Notes: generated by a model from the letters alone, not told the origin. DNA of 64,000 nt from Lewinellaceae bacterium (GCA_016708875.1 JADJFA010000006.1:1-64000); one strand, 5' to 3'; counted from the first letter of the stretch, positions 27,239 through 35,883 are shown. Translations and numbers: made by a program.

Positions 27239-27775
27239 CTAATGCCCCGAGAGGCGCATGTTCCTAACCTGCAAATATTTGTCCAAAAGTTTCAGGCCCA
27301 TAAATGCCATTGTGAGCAGCACGGTATTTCGCAGCAATGCACTGCTGAAAAAACTCGCCCAGTCAAATGTAGGCACTTGAAACTGCGGTATATATTCCTC
27401 CGGGATTTGCAAGGACAATTCAGATGGAGCGGCAGAAGGAGCAAGCATAAATGGCACCACTATCATTAGCCCGAATGCCACTGAGATGGCCCAGAGTATC
27501 CAGTCGTGCCCCTTTGTTTTGACGGGCGCAGCGGCTTTTGAAGGTGTTTGTTCGGCAGCCCAAGCCGCCATGACGTTTTGGGCAAAACCTGTGTTGGGTT
27601 TCTCCAGGGGCATGGCAGTAAAAGCCCGTTTTTCAGACATGATTGCATCCAAACGAGCCTGTTGCTCAGGGTGTTGGCGCAGATAAGTGTCAACGCGCAG
27701 TTTTTCATCCCGGGCAAGGAAACCGTCTGCGTAGTCCCAAAGGATGTCGTCGGTGAGCAAGAAGTTATTTTCCAT
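27239..27775 (-). CDS. Putative anti-sigma factor-like membrane protein
   Basis: I take the ATG at 27775 (MENNFLLTDDILWDYADGFL). The cytoplasmic N-terminus of about 95 residues has the look of an anti-sigma domain (DYADGFLARDEKLRVDTYLRQHPEQQARLDAI). Two membrane segments follow (ILWAISVAFGLMIVVPFML and ALLRNTVLLTMAFMGLKLL) around a short periplasmic loop. It begins 21 bases after the stop of the ECF sigma gene, the normal order for a sigma/anti-sigma pair. No zinc motif HxxxCxxC is present, so binding to the sigma factor rests on context. Confidence 0.72.
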   Translation of the reverse strand: MENNFLLTDDILWDYADGFLARDEKLRVDTYLRQHPEQQARLDAIMSEKRAFTAMPLEKPNTGFAQNVMAAWAAEQTPSKAAAPVKTKGHDWILWAISVAFGLMIVVPFMLAPSAAPSELSLQIPEEYIPQFQVPTFDWASFFSSALLRNTVLLTMAFMGLKLLDKYLQVRNMRLSGH

Positions 27776-27795
27776 AGTCTCAGAAAGTTCGTGGT

Positions 27796-28368
27796 TCAAA
27801 CCAATTCCGTTGCAAATTTACTTTCCACAATTGCCTTTAAACGTTGGCGGGCGCGGCAAAGTTTTGTCTTTGCATTGGTCAAGGTCAGGTTGGTGATTTG
27901 GCAGATCTCGTCGAGTGAATGTTCGTAAAGGTAAAACAAGGTTATGATTGCGGCATCATCGGACGAAAGGTGGGCAATTGCGCTTTGGAGGGCGACGTTC
28001 CGGTCGTTCTGTTCCATTGCGTGGGAGGCATCAGGGGAACCCTCGTCTGCGACTCGAACAGGGTGTTTTTCGTCGTCAAGTGATTGTATATCAGGGTTTT
28101 GTTTGCGCAAAAAATTGAGCGAAGTCGAATACACTATCTTGTAAAGCCAGGTCGAGAATTTTGCTTCGCCCCGAAAATCGGGTAGGTAGCGAAATGCTCG
28201 CAAGAACGCGTCTTGTGCTACTTCGTGCGCGTCTTCGCGGTTTTTCACCATACGAAGCGCGAGCGTGAAGGCATAGCGTTCATAGCGGTTCACCAGCGCG
28301 GCAAAAGCCGTCTGTCGACCACCTAGGGCTTGTTGGATGAGCGTTTCGTCTGATATGGCTGCACTCAT
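27796..28368 (-). CDS. ECF-family RNA polymerase sigma factor
   Basis: The 190-residue protein has sigma region 2 (about 20-95: FAALVNRYERYAFTLALRMVKNREDAHEVAQDAFLRAFRYLPDF, with the core-binding and -10 segment FSTWLYKIVYSTSLNFLRK) and region 4 (about 125-180: LSSDDAAIITLFYLYEHSLDEICQITNLTLTNAKTKLCRARQRLK). Regions 1 and 3 are missing, as expected for ECF factors. It heads an operon with the anti-sigma-like membrane gene and the TonB-C gene. An envelope signal is the likely trigger. Confidence 0.92.
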   Translation of the reverse strand: MSAAISDETLIQQALGGRQTAFAALVNRYERYAFTLALRMVKNREDAHEVAQDAFLRAFRYLPDFRGEAKFSTWLYKIVYSTSLNFLRKQNPDIQSLDDEKHPVRVADEGSPDASHAMEQNDRNVALQSAIAHLSSDDAAIITLFYLYEHSLDEICQITNLTLTNAKTKLCRARQRLKAIVESKFATELV

Positions 28369-28451
28369 AATAATTCCCGTAACTCAATTTCGGGCATTTT
28401 GAAAGGCGTTTGGCCACGAGACACAAAAATAACAAAACGGGTTACAGCTTA

Positions 28452-28517
28452 GCCACGAATTACACCAATTTACACGAATTAGATACATGATTGGTGAAAA
28501 TTCGTGCAATTCGTGGC
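28452..28517. repeat. Imperfect inverted repeat of GCCACGAATTACACC words
   Basis: GCCACGAATTACACCAATTT and TTCGTGCAATTCGTGGC face each other around a 20-base centre. It lies in the 275-base gap between the divergent sigma and fasciclin genes, which otherwise shows no gene. Confidence 0.75.
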
Positions 28518-28643
28518 AAAAAAACAAGCGATTGAATGATTCCACAAAAAATTATTACAAACAAAAAACCGAAACCCTGCTTGCGTCCGTAAATGATGTT
28601 GTTACACACAAACACATTTTCACCAAACATTTTTAGCACAAAC

Positions 28644-29201
28644 ATGAAATCGCTTCTCAAAAGCGCAAGCCTTCTGCTTGCCATCACGTTCGCAACCCTT
28701 TCGGCAAATGCCCAATCTCAAAAAACTGTCCAGGTGGGTGGTGAGGCAATGTTCCCATTAAAGAACATCGTTGAAAACGCGGTAAACTCCAAAGTCCACA
28801 CTACACTGGTTGCCGCCGTTAAAGCCGCCGGGCTTGTGGAAACGCTCCAAAGCAAAGGCCCGTTCACGGTATTTGCCCCTGTCAACGATGCCTTTGAAAA
28901 CCTACCTGCCGGCACGGTCGAAACTCTTTTGAAACCTGAAAACAAGTCCACCCTCAGCAAAGTCCTGACCTACCACGTTTTGTCTGGCCGGTATGATTTT
29001 AAGGCCATTTCTGCCATGTTGAAAAAAGGCCAAAGCACAATGAAAACCGTAAGTGGCAACACGCTTACTTTCAAGATGAATGGCCCACGAAATATTGTAG
29101 TAAAAGATGAAAGCGGCAACACTGCCAATATCACTACCTACGATGTTTATCAATCAAATGGCGTGATCCATTCCATTGACACGGTGTTGTTGCCTAAGTA
29201 A
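28644..29201 (+). CDS. Fasciclin (FAS1) domain exported protein
   Basis: The ATG at 28644 gives a signal peptide (LKSASLLLAITFATLSANAQ) and a 185-residue product. A single FAS1 domain spans about 40-185: NAVNSKVHTTLVAAVKAAGLVETLQSKGPFTVFAPVNDAFENLPAG, then YHVLSGRYD and the closing NGVIHSIDTVLLPK. FAS1 proteins mediate adhesion or bind matrix polymers; the small single-domain type is common in Bacteroidota. No sorting tail is present, so it is probably periplasmic or freely secreted. A terminator hairpin follows. Confidence 0.92.
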   Translation: MKSLLKSASLLLAITFATLSANAQSQKTVQVGGEAMFPLKNIVENAVNSKVHTTLVAAVKAAGLVETLQSKGPFTVFAPVNDAFENLPAGTVETLLKPENKSTLSKVLTYHVLSGRYDFKAISAMLKKGQSTMKTVSGNTLTFKMNGPRNIVVKDESGNTANITTYDVYQSNGVIHSIDTVLLPK

Positions 29202-29240
29202 AAATACCTCCACCCACAAAAACCGATTAACACGCTCCTT

Positions 29241-29269
29241 GGGAGAGGCCGTAAGGCTTCTCCTTTTTT
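29241..29269 (+). terminator. Intrinsic terminator of the fasciclin gene
   Basis: GGAGAGGCC and GGCTTCTCC pair around GTAA and are followed by six Ts. Confidence 0.8.
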
Positions 29270-29338
29270 GTTTTTCAAGATCGGTAGACCTCGGAGGTTT
29301 TCAAAACCTCCGAGGTCTACCGATCTTGAAAAACAAAA
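29266..29338. repeat. 36-bp perfect palindrome (CCTCGGAGGTTTT family)
   Basis: Arms at 29266-29301 and 29303-29338 are exact complements around a single C. The right arm includes the last codons and stop of the convergent hydrolase gene. Its core matches the elements at 9739 and 16021. Confidence 0.92.
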
Positions 29339-29991
29339 CGTGCCAGCTGTGCCGCGTCTACTTGCTCAATAAGGTGCTTACCACCTGGTAAAATATCAAA
29401 ATGGCCCTGCGGAATGGCATTTGCTGCATGACGGCATTCCGCTTCCGTCACCACATTGTCCAAGTCGCCCAAACCGATGGAAACAGGACATTTGATATTT
29501 CCAAAAGCCTCGGGCGGCAGGCCAAGGCCATTGCCCAAGTCGTGGAGGAATTTTGCGGTGTTTTGGCAAAGGGTTTTCCAATGTTCGGCGCCATGCGTTT
29601 TGGCAAGAGATTCAGCGAGTTGTGGCGCTTTCGCTTCAATTTTTTCGGGATCGAACATTCTGCTCATGCCAGCGGCTACTTCAGGATTCCATTCAAGTTT
29701 GGTGCCGTAGGTCGTCACGCTGCGCACCCGTTCAAAATGCTTCCAGGCGAGCCAAAGCGCGACGTAGCCGCCCATGGAGTAGCCAAAAATGTCGGCTTGA
29801 ACGGCGTTCTTTTCATCCATAAATTTCAAAACCGAGTCAGCAAAAAGCCGCATTGAGAAAGGGTCACTGTTTAAAGCCCCACCGTGGCCAGGGAAATTAA
29901 TGGCAACAGCCTCCTGACCTTCAGGCATTTGTGCCTGTAAAGTCTCCAACTGGGCTGCGCTGCCCAATGCGCCGTGTAAGAGAATAGTCAT
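29317..29991 (-). CDS. Alpha/beta-fold hydrolase
   Basis: I chose the ATG at 29991 (MTILLHGALGSAAQLETL); the frame continues upstream only through tandem repeats. The 224-residue product has the oxyanion HGALGS, the nucleophile elbow FGYSMGGYVALW (Ser near 86), an acid in the ISIGLGDLDNVV segment and the catalytic His in GGKHLIE. It should be a soluble esterase- or lactonase-type enzyme; the substrate cannot be told. Its last eight codons lie inside the 36-bp palindrome. Confidence 0.87.
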   Translation of the reverse strand: MTILLHGALGSAAQLETLQAQMPEGQEAVAINFPGHGGALNSDPFSMRLFADSVLKFMDEKNAVQADIFGYSMGGYVALWLAWKHFERVRSVTTYGTKLEWNPEVAAGMSRMFDPEKIEAKAPQLAESLAKTHGAEHWKTLCQNTAKFLHDLGNGLGLPPEAFGNIKCPVSIGLGDLDNVVTEAECRHAANAIPQGHFDILPGGKHLIEQVDAAQLARFVFQDR

Positions 29992-30000
29992 GCTAGTTAC

Positions 30001-30156
30001 AAGTTTCAAGTGGCAAGTTTCAAGTGGCAAGTATCAAGTGGCAAGTGGCAAGTTTCAAGTGGCAAGTATCAAGTTTCAAGTGGCAAGTATCAAGATTCAT
30101 GTTTACAAGTCGAACGTTGAGCCAATTTGAAACTTGCCACTTGAAACTTGTAACTT
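30001..30156. repeat. Heptanucleotide tandem array AAGT(TT/GG/AT)C with inverted copy
   Basis: Fourteen consecutive 7-base units of the form AAGTTTC, AAGTGGC or AAGTATC fill 30001-30098. The last unit is AAGATTC. Four complementary units (GAAACTT, GCCACTT, GAAACTT, GTAACTT) stand at 30129-30156, so the whole can fold into a hairpin. It lies between two minus-strand genes and touches the stop of the response regulator. Confidence 0.9.
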
Positions 30157-30811
30157 AATCTATCCAAAGTTCATTTTTCTTGAGCCATTCGCCCGCTTCG
30201 TAGCGACTGGTCGCAGCGGTTTTTGAGCGGATATTCTTGATGTGGCTTTCTACGGTGTCCTCGCTGATGAAAAGTGTTTCTGCTATTTCACGCACAGATT
30301 TTCCTTTTGCGTAAGGAATTGCAACATCGAGTTCACGGGGCGTAAGCAGCGATTTTGGTGGTTTGGGCTGCAACTGTGGCTGCGCAGATGTGATGAACTG
30401 GATGACTTCTGCCATAGAAGTTTGATCCAGAAAATACTCCCCCTGCGCTACGGCACGGATACCGCGCAGGAGCTCGCCTTTGCTGATGTCTTTGGATGCG
30501 TAGCCCCGGGCACCTTTTAACAGCGCATCGCGGATAACGGTCATTTCGCAACTCACGCTGAGCAGCAACACGCCGAGACCGGCGAATTCCTCCAAAAGCA
30601 AGCGGCAGGTTTCGCCCCCGTCGAGGGTTTTTCCCTTGAAAAAATAGTCGAGCACCAACACATCTGGTCGTTGCTCGCGCACTTTTTCGAGGGTTTCTTC
30701 ACCGCTCCGTGCCGTCCAAATGACTTCTATTTCGCCAGCAGTGTTGGCAAAGAGCGCGCAAAGACTTTCGATGAAAAGTTCCTGGTCGTCAGAAAGAGCG
30801 ATTTTTAACAT
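30155..30811 (-). CDS. LuxR/NarL-type response regulator
   Basis: The ATG at 30811 gives a 218-residue product. The receiver (1-120) has the acidic pair DD near residue 9, the phosphoacceptor in VLVLDYFFKG, a Ser in LLLSVS and the Lys in YASKDISK. The output domain (about 150-210) is a LuxR helix-turn-helix: LTPRELDVAIPYAKGKSVREIAETLFISEDTVESHIKNIRSK. A phosphorylated dimer would bind DNA. No sensor kinase is adjacent, so the partner lies elsewhere. Confidence 0.92.
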   Translation of the reverse strand: MLKIALSDDQELFIESLCALFANTAGEIEVIWTARSGEETLEKVREQRPDVLVLDYFFKGKTLDGGETCRLLLEEFAGLGVLLLSVSCEMTVIRDALLKGARGYASKDISKGELLRGIRAVAQGEYFLDQTSMAEVIQFITSAQPQLQPKPPKSLLTPRELDVAIPYAKGKSVREIAETLFISEDTVESHIKNIRSKTAATSRYEAGEWLKKNELWID

Positions 30812-30827
30812 AGATTTGAATAGTAAG

Positions 30828-30908
30828 ATGGAACACGGATGACACGGATTGGACACGGATTTTTCTTTAATTAATATCCGTGTCTAATCCGTGTCATCTG
30901 TGTTCCAT
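30828..30908. repeat. Inverted repeat of the GGAACACGGATGACACGGAT type
   Basis: Arms of 33 bases (30828-30860 and 30876-30908) pair with about two mismatches. It lies between the M28 peptidase stop and the response-regulator start. Confidence 0.85.
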
Positions 30909-30911
30909 ACA

Positions 30912-32332
30912 TCACAGACCATATTTGTCAATCAAATACACCAATGCGGCCATACTTGCCGTACCGAGTTCGAGTTCTCGTTTGTTCACCTTGTCGAAGG
31001 TGTCTGATTCGGCATGGTGGTAATCGAAATAACGTTGTGAATCAGGCGAATAGCCACTCAACAATCCTTTCATGCCTCTGAGCGGGCTGATATCCGCCCC
31101 AGAGCCGCCTTTCCTAAATTTCAGGTCATAGGGTGTAAAATGTGACTCAAACGTCGTCAATTTTTCAAAAAATTTCCCAAAAACGGCCTCATCTCCTTCG
31201 AAAGAAAAACCTCGCGGGGTGAAGCCACCCGCATCACTTTCGATGGAAGCAAGCGGAAATTCGCCTTTGCGTTCGGCTTCTTTGGCATAAGCCTTCCCTC
31301 CGCGCAAACCATTTTCTTCGTTCATAAACAACACACAGCGAATCGTGTGACGCGGACGGTAACCGAGGGTTTTGAGCAAGCGAAGCACATCCATGCTTTG
31401 CACCACGCCGGCGCCATCGTCGTGCGCTCCGTGACCCACATCCCAACTGTCCAGGTGTCCGCCCACTAGAATGATGTCGTTGGGTTTTTCCCTGCCACGT
31501 ATTTCTCCAATGACGTTGTAAGAAAGAACATCGGGCAAAGTCTTGCAATTCAATTGGATAGAGACTTTGGCACTGCCCTCTTCACGCAATATTTGGCTGA
31601 GTGCTTCCGCTGCAATGGTGCTTATGGCTGCTGCTGGGATAAGTGAATAGGCTGAATCATAATGCATGGTGCCTGTGTGCGGAAAATCGTCGAGTCGGAG
31701 GGTCATGGAACGAACCAGCACGGCCACTGCGCCGTATTTGGAGGCTCTCGAAGCACCGCCTACGCGCTGATCCACGCAGCCTCCGTATGCTTCGAAGGTG
31801 CGGATTTTCGTGGCGTCCATTGGACGGTTGTAGAAGGCGATTTTGCCTTTCAGTTTGCCTGCTTCCCCCAGTTGGTCAAGTTGCTCCCAAGTATCCACTT
31901 CTACCACCTCTGCCTGGACTTTGCCACCTATCGAGCCTCCCAAAGCGAGTGCGGCCAATGAGAATGTGCCGCTCTTTTCGAGCTAACGACCCTCACTTGT
32001 GCTGCCTCGCCGCGTACCCAATGAGGCACCATGCAGGGTTGGAGCCACACGGAATCCAGGCCCAGCGTGTCTAGCATACTTTTGGTCCAGTTCACCGCTT
32101 TTTCAGCACTGGCACTTCCACTCAGTCGGTGGCCAATTTTGAGGCTGAGGTATTCGAGCCAAGGGTAGCAGCGACCGTCGGTAAGGCTTTGGTCGTAGAT
32201 TCGGTCAATGAATGTGGCATCGGTCTCATGTTCTTTTGTTTGCGCAGTGGCGCCGGGGCTTAGTGTAAAAAAGAAATAAAGGGTAAGGGGCGCAATCGCC
32301 CAAAGTGGTTGATTCGATCTACGATTTTCCAT
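30912..32332 (-). CDS. M28-family metallopeptidase with PA-like insert, frameshifted
   Basis: The ATG at 32332 (MENRRSNQPLWAIAPLTLYFFF) starts a signal peptide. A one-base shift near 31950 interrupts the frame, after which GSIGGKVQAEVVEVDTWEQL continues the same protein. The middle is a PA-like segment. The peptidase part carries the zinc ligands in order: GGHLDSWD, AHDDGAG, MNEENG, ESDAGG and YHHAESD. After correction it has about 472 residues, matching exported carboxypeptidase Q-like aminopeptidases that trim peptides outside the cell. All metal ligands are intact, so the shift is probably a sequence error. Confidence 0.87.
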
Positions 32333-32359
32333 GTTTATAAAAAATAAATGTTCCGCTTG

Positions 32360-32392
32360 TTGTAAAATTAACACAAAGTGGTTTTATCTTTG
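32360..32392 (+). promoter_or_regulatory. Promoter of a candidate small RNA
   Basis: A perfect -7 element TATCTTTG lies at 32385-32392, with TTG at 32360-32362 as -33 part (22-base spacing). A hairpin terminator follows within 85 bases, with no open frame between. Confidence 0.55.
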
Positions 32393-32398
32393 GGGCAC

Positions 32399-32475
32399 AA
32401 ATTTTTAAAGAATAATTTGGTTTTATTTGGTTAGGGCTGAGGTAGTGCTGTGGTGGCACTGCCTCATTTTTTTTT
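32399..32475 (+). ncRNA. Candidate small RNA of about 77 nt
   Basis: Transcription from the TATCTTTG element would start near 32399. The sequence ends in a hairpin, TGAGGTAGTGC (32438-32448) with GCACTGCCTCA (32456-32466), one G-U pair, followed by nine Ts. There is no start codon with a useful frame. It lies between the divergent M28 and S4 genes. No known family is recognised. Confidence 0.45.
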
Positions 32476-32646
32476 GTGCTTGATTCCTTTGAGCTTTTAG
32501 CAGCCCACCCAAATTCTCCTTCCTCTTCATTCTTATTGTGCATTAAATCGAATGCAAGGTTAACAAACCTTGTTCTTTTGCAGTCGCGATTTTTGAATTT
32601 CCCTCATACGCGCGCACAACCCAAGCATTACATTTGACATTTAAAC

Positions 32647-33057
32647 ATGAACAAAATCCGAATAGATAAATGGCTTTGGAGCATCCGCATTTTCAAGAGC
32701 CGTACACTGGCTACCGATGCCTGTAAAGGAGGCAAAGTGAAGATAGCGGGAGTCTCAGTCAAACCCTCCTTTCAAATTGGAGAAGGCGAGGTGGTGGTAG
32801 TAAAAAAGAACGGCTTCAATTTTGAATTTCGCGCTAAAACGCTGATAGAGAAGCGAGTGGGTGCGGCCATAGCGGTCACCTGCTATGAAGACGTGACGCC
32901 CGCAGAAGAAAAAACCAAGTACGCTGAATGGTTTTTAAACGCTGCACCGACAACAGAAAAACGCGAGCGCGGCACAGGTCGCCCCACCAAAAAAGAACGC
33001 CGCGAAATAGACGGCCTCAAGGACGAAGATGTGTACGATTGGGGAGATGATGATTGA
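32647..33057 (+). CDS. S4-domain RNA-binding protein (Hsp15-like)
   Basis: The 136-residue basic protein starts MNKIRIDKWLWSIRIFKSRTLATDACKGGKVKI, the S4 RNA-binding fold of the Hsp15/HslR type. Its C-terminal tail is charged (GTGRPTKKERREIDGLKDEDVYDWGDDD). Hsp15 rescues stalled 50S subunits carrying a peptidyl-tRNA; the same role is likely but not proven here. The upstream 170 bases after the candidate sRNA contain an AAGGTT-AACA-AACCTT palindrome and no gene. Confidence 0.88.
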   Translation: MNKIRIDKWLWSIRIFKSRTLATDACKGGKVKIAGVSVKPSFQIGEGEVVVVKKNGFNFEFRAKTLIEKRVGAAIAVTCYEDVTPAEEKTKYAEWFLNAAPTTEKRERGTGRPTKKERREIDGLKDEDVYDWGDDD

Positions 33058-33060
33058 TTA

Positions 33061-33141
33061 CTGGATTTTGGACTGTTGGACTTTGGAAAATGCCCAATAC
33101 TAAAATCCAAAGTCTAACAGTCCAAAGTCCAGGAGTCCAAG
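33061..33141. repeat. Inverted repeat of TGGACTTTGGA words
   Basis: TTGGACTGTTGGACTTTGG on the left pairs with CCAAAGTCTAACAGTCCAA on the right. It lies just after the S4 gene stop and before the convergent SCP2 gene. Confidence 0.8.
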
Positions 33142-33148
33142 GTCTCAT

Positions 33149-33463
33149 TCACATCAACCCAAAAATCTTGGCATACTTCAACATTTCCCCTGGATTGCTG
33201 ATTTTGAGTTTGCCGGTCATCATGGCCATCATGGGGTTCAGGTCGCGGGAGAGGAGTTTGGAGAGTGTTTCGCTGCTAGCGGTCACCTTACAATTAGGTT
33301 CGCCCGTCAAACCTTCCAAAACTTCGAGTTTGCCATTGTCTAATTTAACGGTGTACTGGCCTTCATCGGTAACATCGAAGTGAAAAAGGGTGCTGAGACC
33401 CTCAACTGCTTCCGGGGCGACTTTTTCAGGAAGGGAAAAAAGGAATTGTTTTACGTCAATCAT
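33149..33463 (-). CDS. SCP2 sterol-binding-domain protein
   Basis: The 104-residue protein is a single SCP2 fold: LFHFDVTDEGQYTVKLDNGKLEVLEG, CKVTASSETLSKLLSRDLNPMMAMMTGKLKI and a closing helix. SCP2 domains bind lipids or acyl chains in a hydrophobic tunnel. The size is normal for stand-alone bacterial members. No signal peptide. The partner is unknown. Confidence 0.9.
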   Translation of the reverse strand: MIDVKQFLFSLPEKVAPEAVEGLSTLFHFDVTDEGQYTVKLDNGKLEVLEGLTGEPNCKVTASSETLSKLLSRDLNPMMAMMTGKLKISNPGEMLKYAKIFGLM

Positions 33464-33504
33464 GAGTGGAGGTGATTGGTATAATGGTGATTGGTGTATT
33501 GTTT

Positions 33505-33532
33505 ACCCGCCGTAGCCTTGGCGGAGGCGGGG
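33505..33532. repeat. Palindrome CCCGCCGTAGCC / GGCGGAGGCGGG
   Basis: This is one copy of the dispersed GC-rich family described at 9226, in the spacer between divergent genes. Confidence 0.75.
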
Positions 33533-33611
33533 TGATTGGTGAGCAGAAATTTAGCTTGGGGTTTCAGAGAATCTGCTCAATTTCGCCCAAAGGTATAACC
33601 ATCGTTGAATT

Positions 33612-34553
33612 ATGAAAGACTGCTTTCGCTCAGCTTCCCCGCTTGCCGCCACTGCCAAACGCCAACTGCTTCTGCTCATGCTCACTGCGCTCACATTTCT
33701 AGCCTGTAAGACCATCGAAAACCGCCCGGTAAAGACGCCGACAGGATTTGATTGGCAGGGACACCGCGGCTGCCGGGGACTGATGCCGGAAAATTCTTTG
33801 CCTGCTTTTTTGAAAGCGCTTGAATTCCCGGAGGTAGTGACACTCGAACTGGATTTAGCGGTATCCAAAGACGGCAAATTGATCGTCAGTCATGAACCAT
33901 GGTTCAGCCCCGCTATTTGCCTTATGCCAGGCGGAGATACCATCAAGCAAAAAGAGGCGGAGAAATTCTTGATTTATTACATGAGTCTCGAAGCAATTCG
34001 CAGTTTCGACTGTGGTAGCAAGGTTAACCCGCGATTCCCCGCGCAGCAGAAAATGAAAACCTACAAACCTACCCTGTCTGAAGTAGTTAAGGCTGTGTTA
34101 CCGATTCGGCCCAATATCCGCTGGAATATCGAGATAAAAAGTCAGCCAGAATGGGACGGTCTGCGACACCCGCCTGTAGAGGAGTTCGTGCGGCTGGTGG
34201 TGGCAGAAGTCCGCGCTCTGGGCATTGATAAATCAGCCACCGTACAGTCATTTGATGTGCGCGCCCTGAATGCTTTGCATCGTCAAGCGCCCGATTTGCA
34301 GGTGGCTTTTTTGATTGAAAATGTGGATAGTTTTGAGGTTAACATGGCTCGTTTGGATTTCACGCCCGCCATTTATAGCCCGTATTATTTGTTGGTTAAC
34401 AAGGGGTTGGTGAAGCAATGCCATGCTAAAAACATGAAACTTGTGCCCTGGACAGTGAACGATGTAAAATCCATGCGCCGTTTGATTCGCCTGGGCGTGG
34501 ATGGCATCATTACGGACTATCCGAATAAGATCAGGGAGGCTACGGGGGGCTGA
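33612..34553 (+). CDS. Glycerophosphodiester phosphodiesterase, lipoprotein
   Basis: The 313-residue product has a hydrophobic N-terminus ending in a lipobox (LMLTALTFLAC). The catalytic TIM-barrel begins DWQGHRGCRGLMPENSLPAFLKAL, with the catalytic His and Arg, then LELDLAVSKDGKLIVSHEPWF with the metal-binding Glu/Asp and the second His. It ends WTVNDVKSMRRLIRLGVDGIITDYP, the GDPD signature. It releases glycerol-3-phosphate from deacylated phospholipids at the envelope. No Pho-box-like repeat stands upstream, so it seems outside the set at 13-20 kb. Confidence 0.92.
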   Translation: MKDCFRSASPLAATAKRQLLLLMLTALTFLACKTIENRPVKTPTGFDWQGHRGCRGLMPENSLPAFLKALEFPEVVTLELDLAVSKDGKLIVSHEPWFSPAICLMPGGDTIKQKEAEKFLIYYMSLEAIRSFDCGSKVNPRFPAQQKMKTYKPTLSEVVKAVLPIRPNIRWNIEIKSQPEWDGLRHPPVEEFVRLVVAEVRALGIDKSATVQSFDVRALNALHRQAPDLQVAFLIENVDSFEVNMARLDFTPAIYSPYYLLVNKGLVKQCHAKNMKLVPWTVNDVKSMRRLIRLGVDGIITDYPNKIREATGG

Positions 34554-34608
34554 GTTTCTAATCAAGAATAAAGCGCAAATATTTTCGGGCTGTTCCCTCC
34601 ATCAAAGG

Positions 34609-35739
34609 TTAAACATGGAATAAAAGTACATATCCCAACCCAGCCGCCGCCACCACCCACCTCGCCAATTCCGACCACCACGCCCATTTCCGGCCTTCTA
34701 AAAGTCCGCCCAAACTCCCCGTCGTCCAGACAATCCAGCCCGTAAGGACTAGGTTTTGGGTGGTCATGCCAGGTGTGTCGCCCGCAGTTTTGAGGAATAA
34801 AAACGTGACCACAAGCAGGATCACAAATTGCAGCAAAACATACGTTGCAATTCGCGGCGGAACCCCAGTCTCGAACTTGTGGAAGGTTTGGACCGACACC
34901 GGCTTCGCTTCCACAGAGCCGCCAAGCGAAGCTGGCAACCAGCCTGGTTTCCGAAAAAGCATCCGAAAACGGTCGGCCCAAGAGCTTGCCTGCGCGAGCC
35001 GCTTACCCAGCCATGCGTAGTAATCCACCTGCGCCCACACGGGGTTCCAAGTCGCCAATGGCACCGTCACGCCGTACACAGGCTCCTCTTCTTCCGCCTG
35101 AAACGTGCCAAACCAACGATCAAAGACTATCAGTGTACCACCGTGGTTGCGGTCAAGGTATTTTGGGTTAATGCCGTGATGCACGCGGTGGTGGGAGGGG
35201 GTATTAAAAATGTACTCGAATGCAGGATGTAGTTTATCAATGGTGCGCGTGTGTATCCAGAATTGGTAGAGTGTTTGAAAGGTAGCCATTACCAGGAAAG
35301 AAGTCGGACTAAATCCCAAAAAAGCGAAGGGCAAATAGAAAAAATTGCTCGCAAAAGCCTGGATGGCCGACTGACGCAAGGCCACGCTCAAATTGTACTC
35401 CTCACTTTGATGATGCACAATATGCGTACCCCATAAAACACTGATTTCGTGGGTACTGCGGTGGAACCAGTAATAAAAAAAGTCAACGCCAATAAACACC
35501 AACACAAACGACCACCACGCTTCTGGAATGGTCCAAAACCGGTGGTCGTACGCCCACACATAGCCTGCAAAAAGGATGGTTTTAAACAACACCCCCGTCA
35601 CCTGCTGCTGAATACCACAACTCAGGTTCGTCACCGCATCGGGGAGCGAATACAATTTCGTGTGTCGAAGCCGAGCCACAAGTAGTTCCAGCCCAATGAG
35701 CAGGAAAAAGACCGGAATGGCGTAGAGCATTATACGCAT
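34609..35739 (-). CDS. Sterol desaturase / fatty-acid hydroxylase superfamily membrane protein
   Basis: I take the ATG at 35739 (MRIMLYAIPVFFLLIGLELLVARL), giving 376 residues. Several membrane segments surround the di-iron His clusters: HRSTHE, HIVHHQSEE and HHRVHHG with a further HGG. This eight-His pattern defines integral-membrane oxygenases that hydroxylate or desaturate lipids. The C-terminal 90 residues hold more membrane helices, as in the AGMO-like branch. The exact substrate is unknown. Its stop is 55 bases from the convergent glycerophosphodiesterase gene. Confidence 0.88.
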   Translation of the reverse strand: MRIMLYAIPVFFLLIGLELLVARLRHTKLYSLPDAVTNLSCGIQQQVTGVLFKTILFAGYVWAYDHRFWTIPEAWWSFVLVFIGVDFFYYWFHRSTHEISVLWGTHIVHHQSEEYNLSVALRQSAIQAFASNFFYLPFAFLGFSPTSFLVMATFQTLYQFWIHTRTIDKLHPAFEYIFNTPSHHRVHHGINPKYLDRNHGGTLIVFDRWFGTFQAEEEEPVYGVTVPLATWNPVWAQVDYYAWLGKRLAQASSWADRFRMLFRKPGWLPASLGGSVEAKPVSVQTFHKFETGVPPRIATYVLLQFVILLVVTFLFLKTAGDTPGMTTQNLVLTGWIVWTTGSLGGLLEGRKWAWWSELARWVVAAAGLGYVLLFHV

Positions 35740-35872
35740 CGTGATTGGTTGATTAGTGATTGGTAGAAAGGGTGATTGGTGGATTTGGGTGCAAATTTCG
35801 GAGAAAAACCCAACCCAGGGGTTCCATATCGACAAACCAAAAAGGCCCCCAAAACAGAAGAGCATCCGGACC

Positions 35873-35883
35873 GGGGGGGGGGG
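35873..35883. repeat. Homopolymer of 11 G
   Basis: Eleven consecutive G bases lie in the 257-base gap between the desaturase-like gene and the PD40-amidohydrolase gene. No gene is visible in that gap. Confidence 0.85.

Noticed and set aside
30001..30156. Possible CRISPR array
   Set aside because: The units are 7 bases with no spacers, and no cas gene is in the window.
33560..33612. Pho-box upstream of the glycerophosphodiesterase
   Set aside because: No TTAAC or TTCAT hexamers with 11-base spacing are present there.
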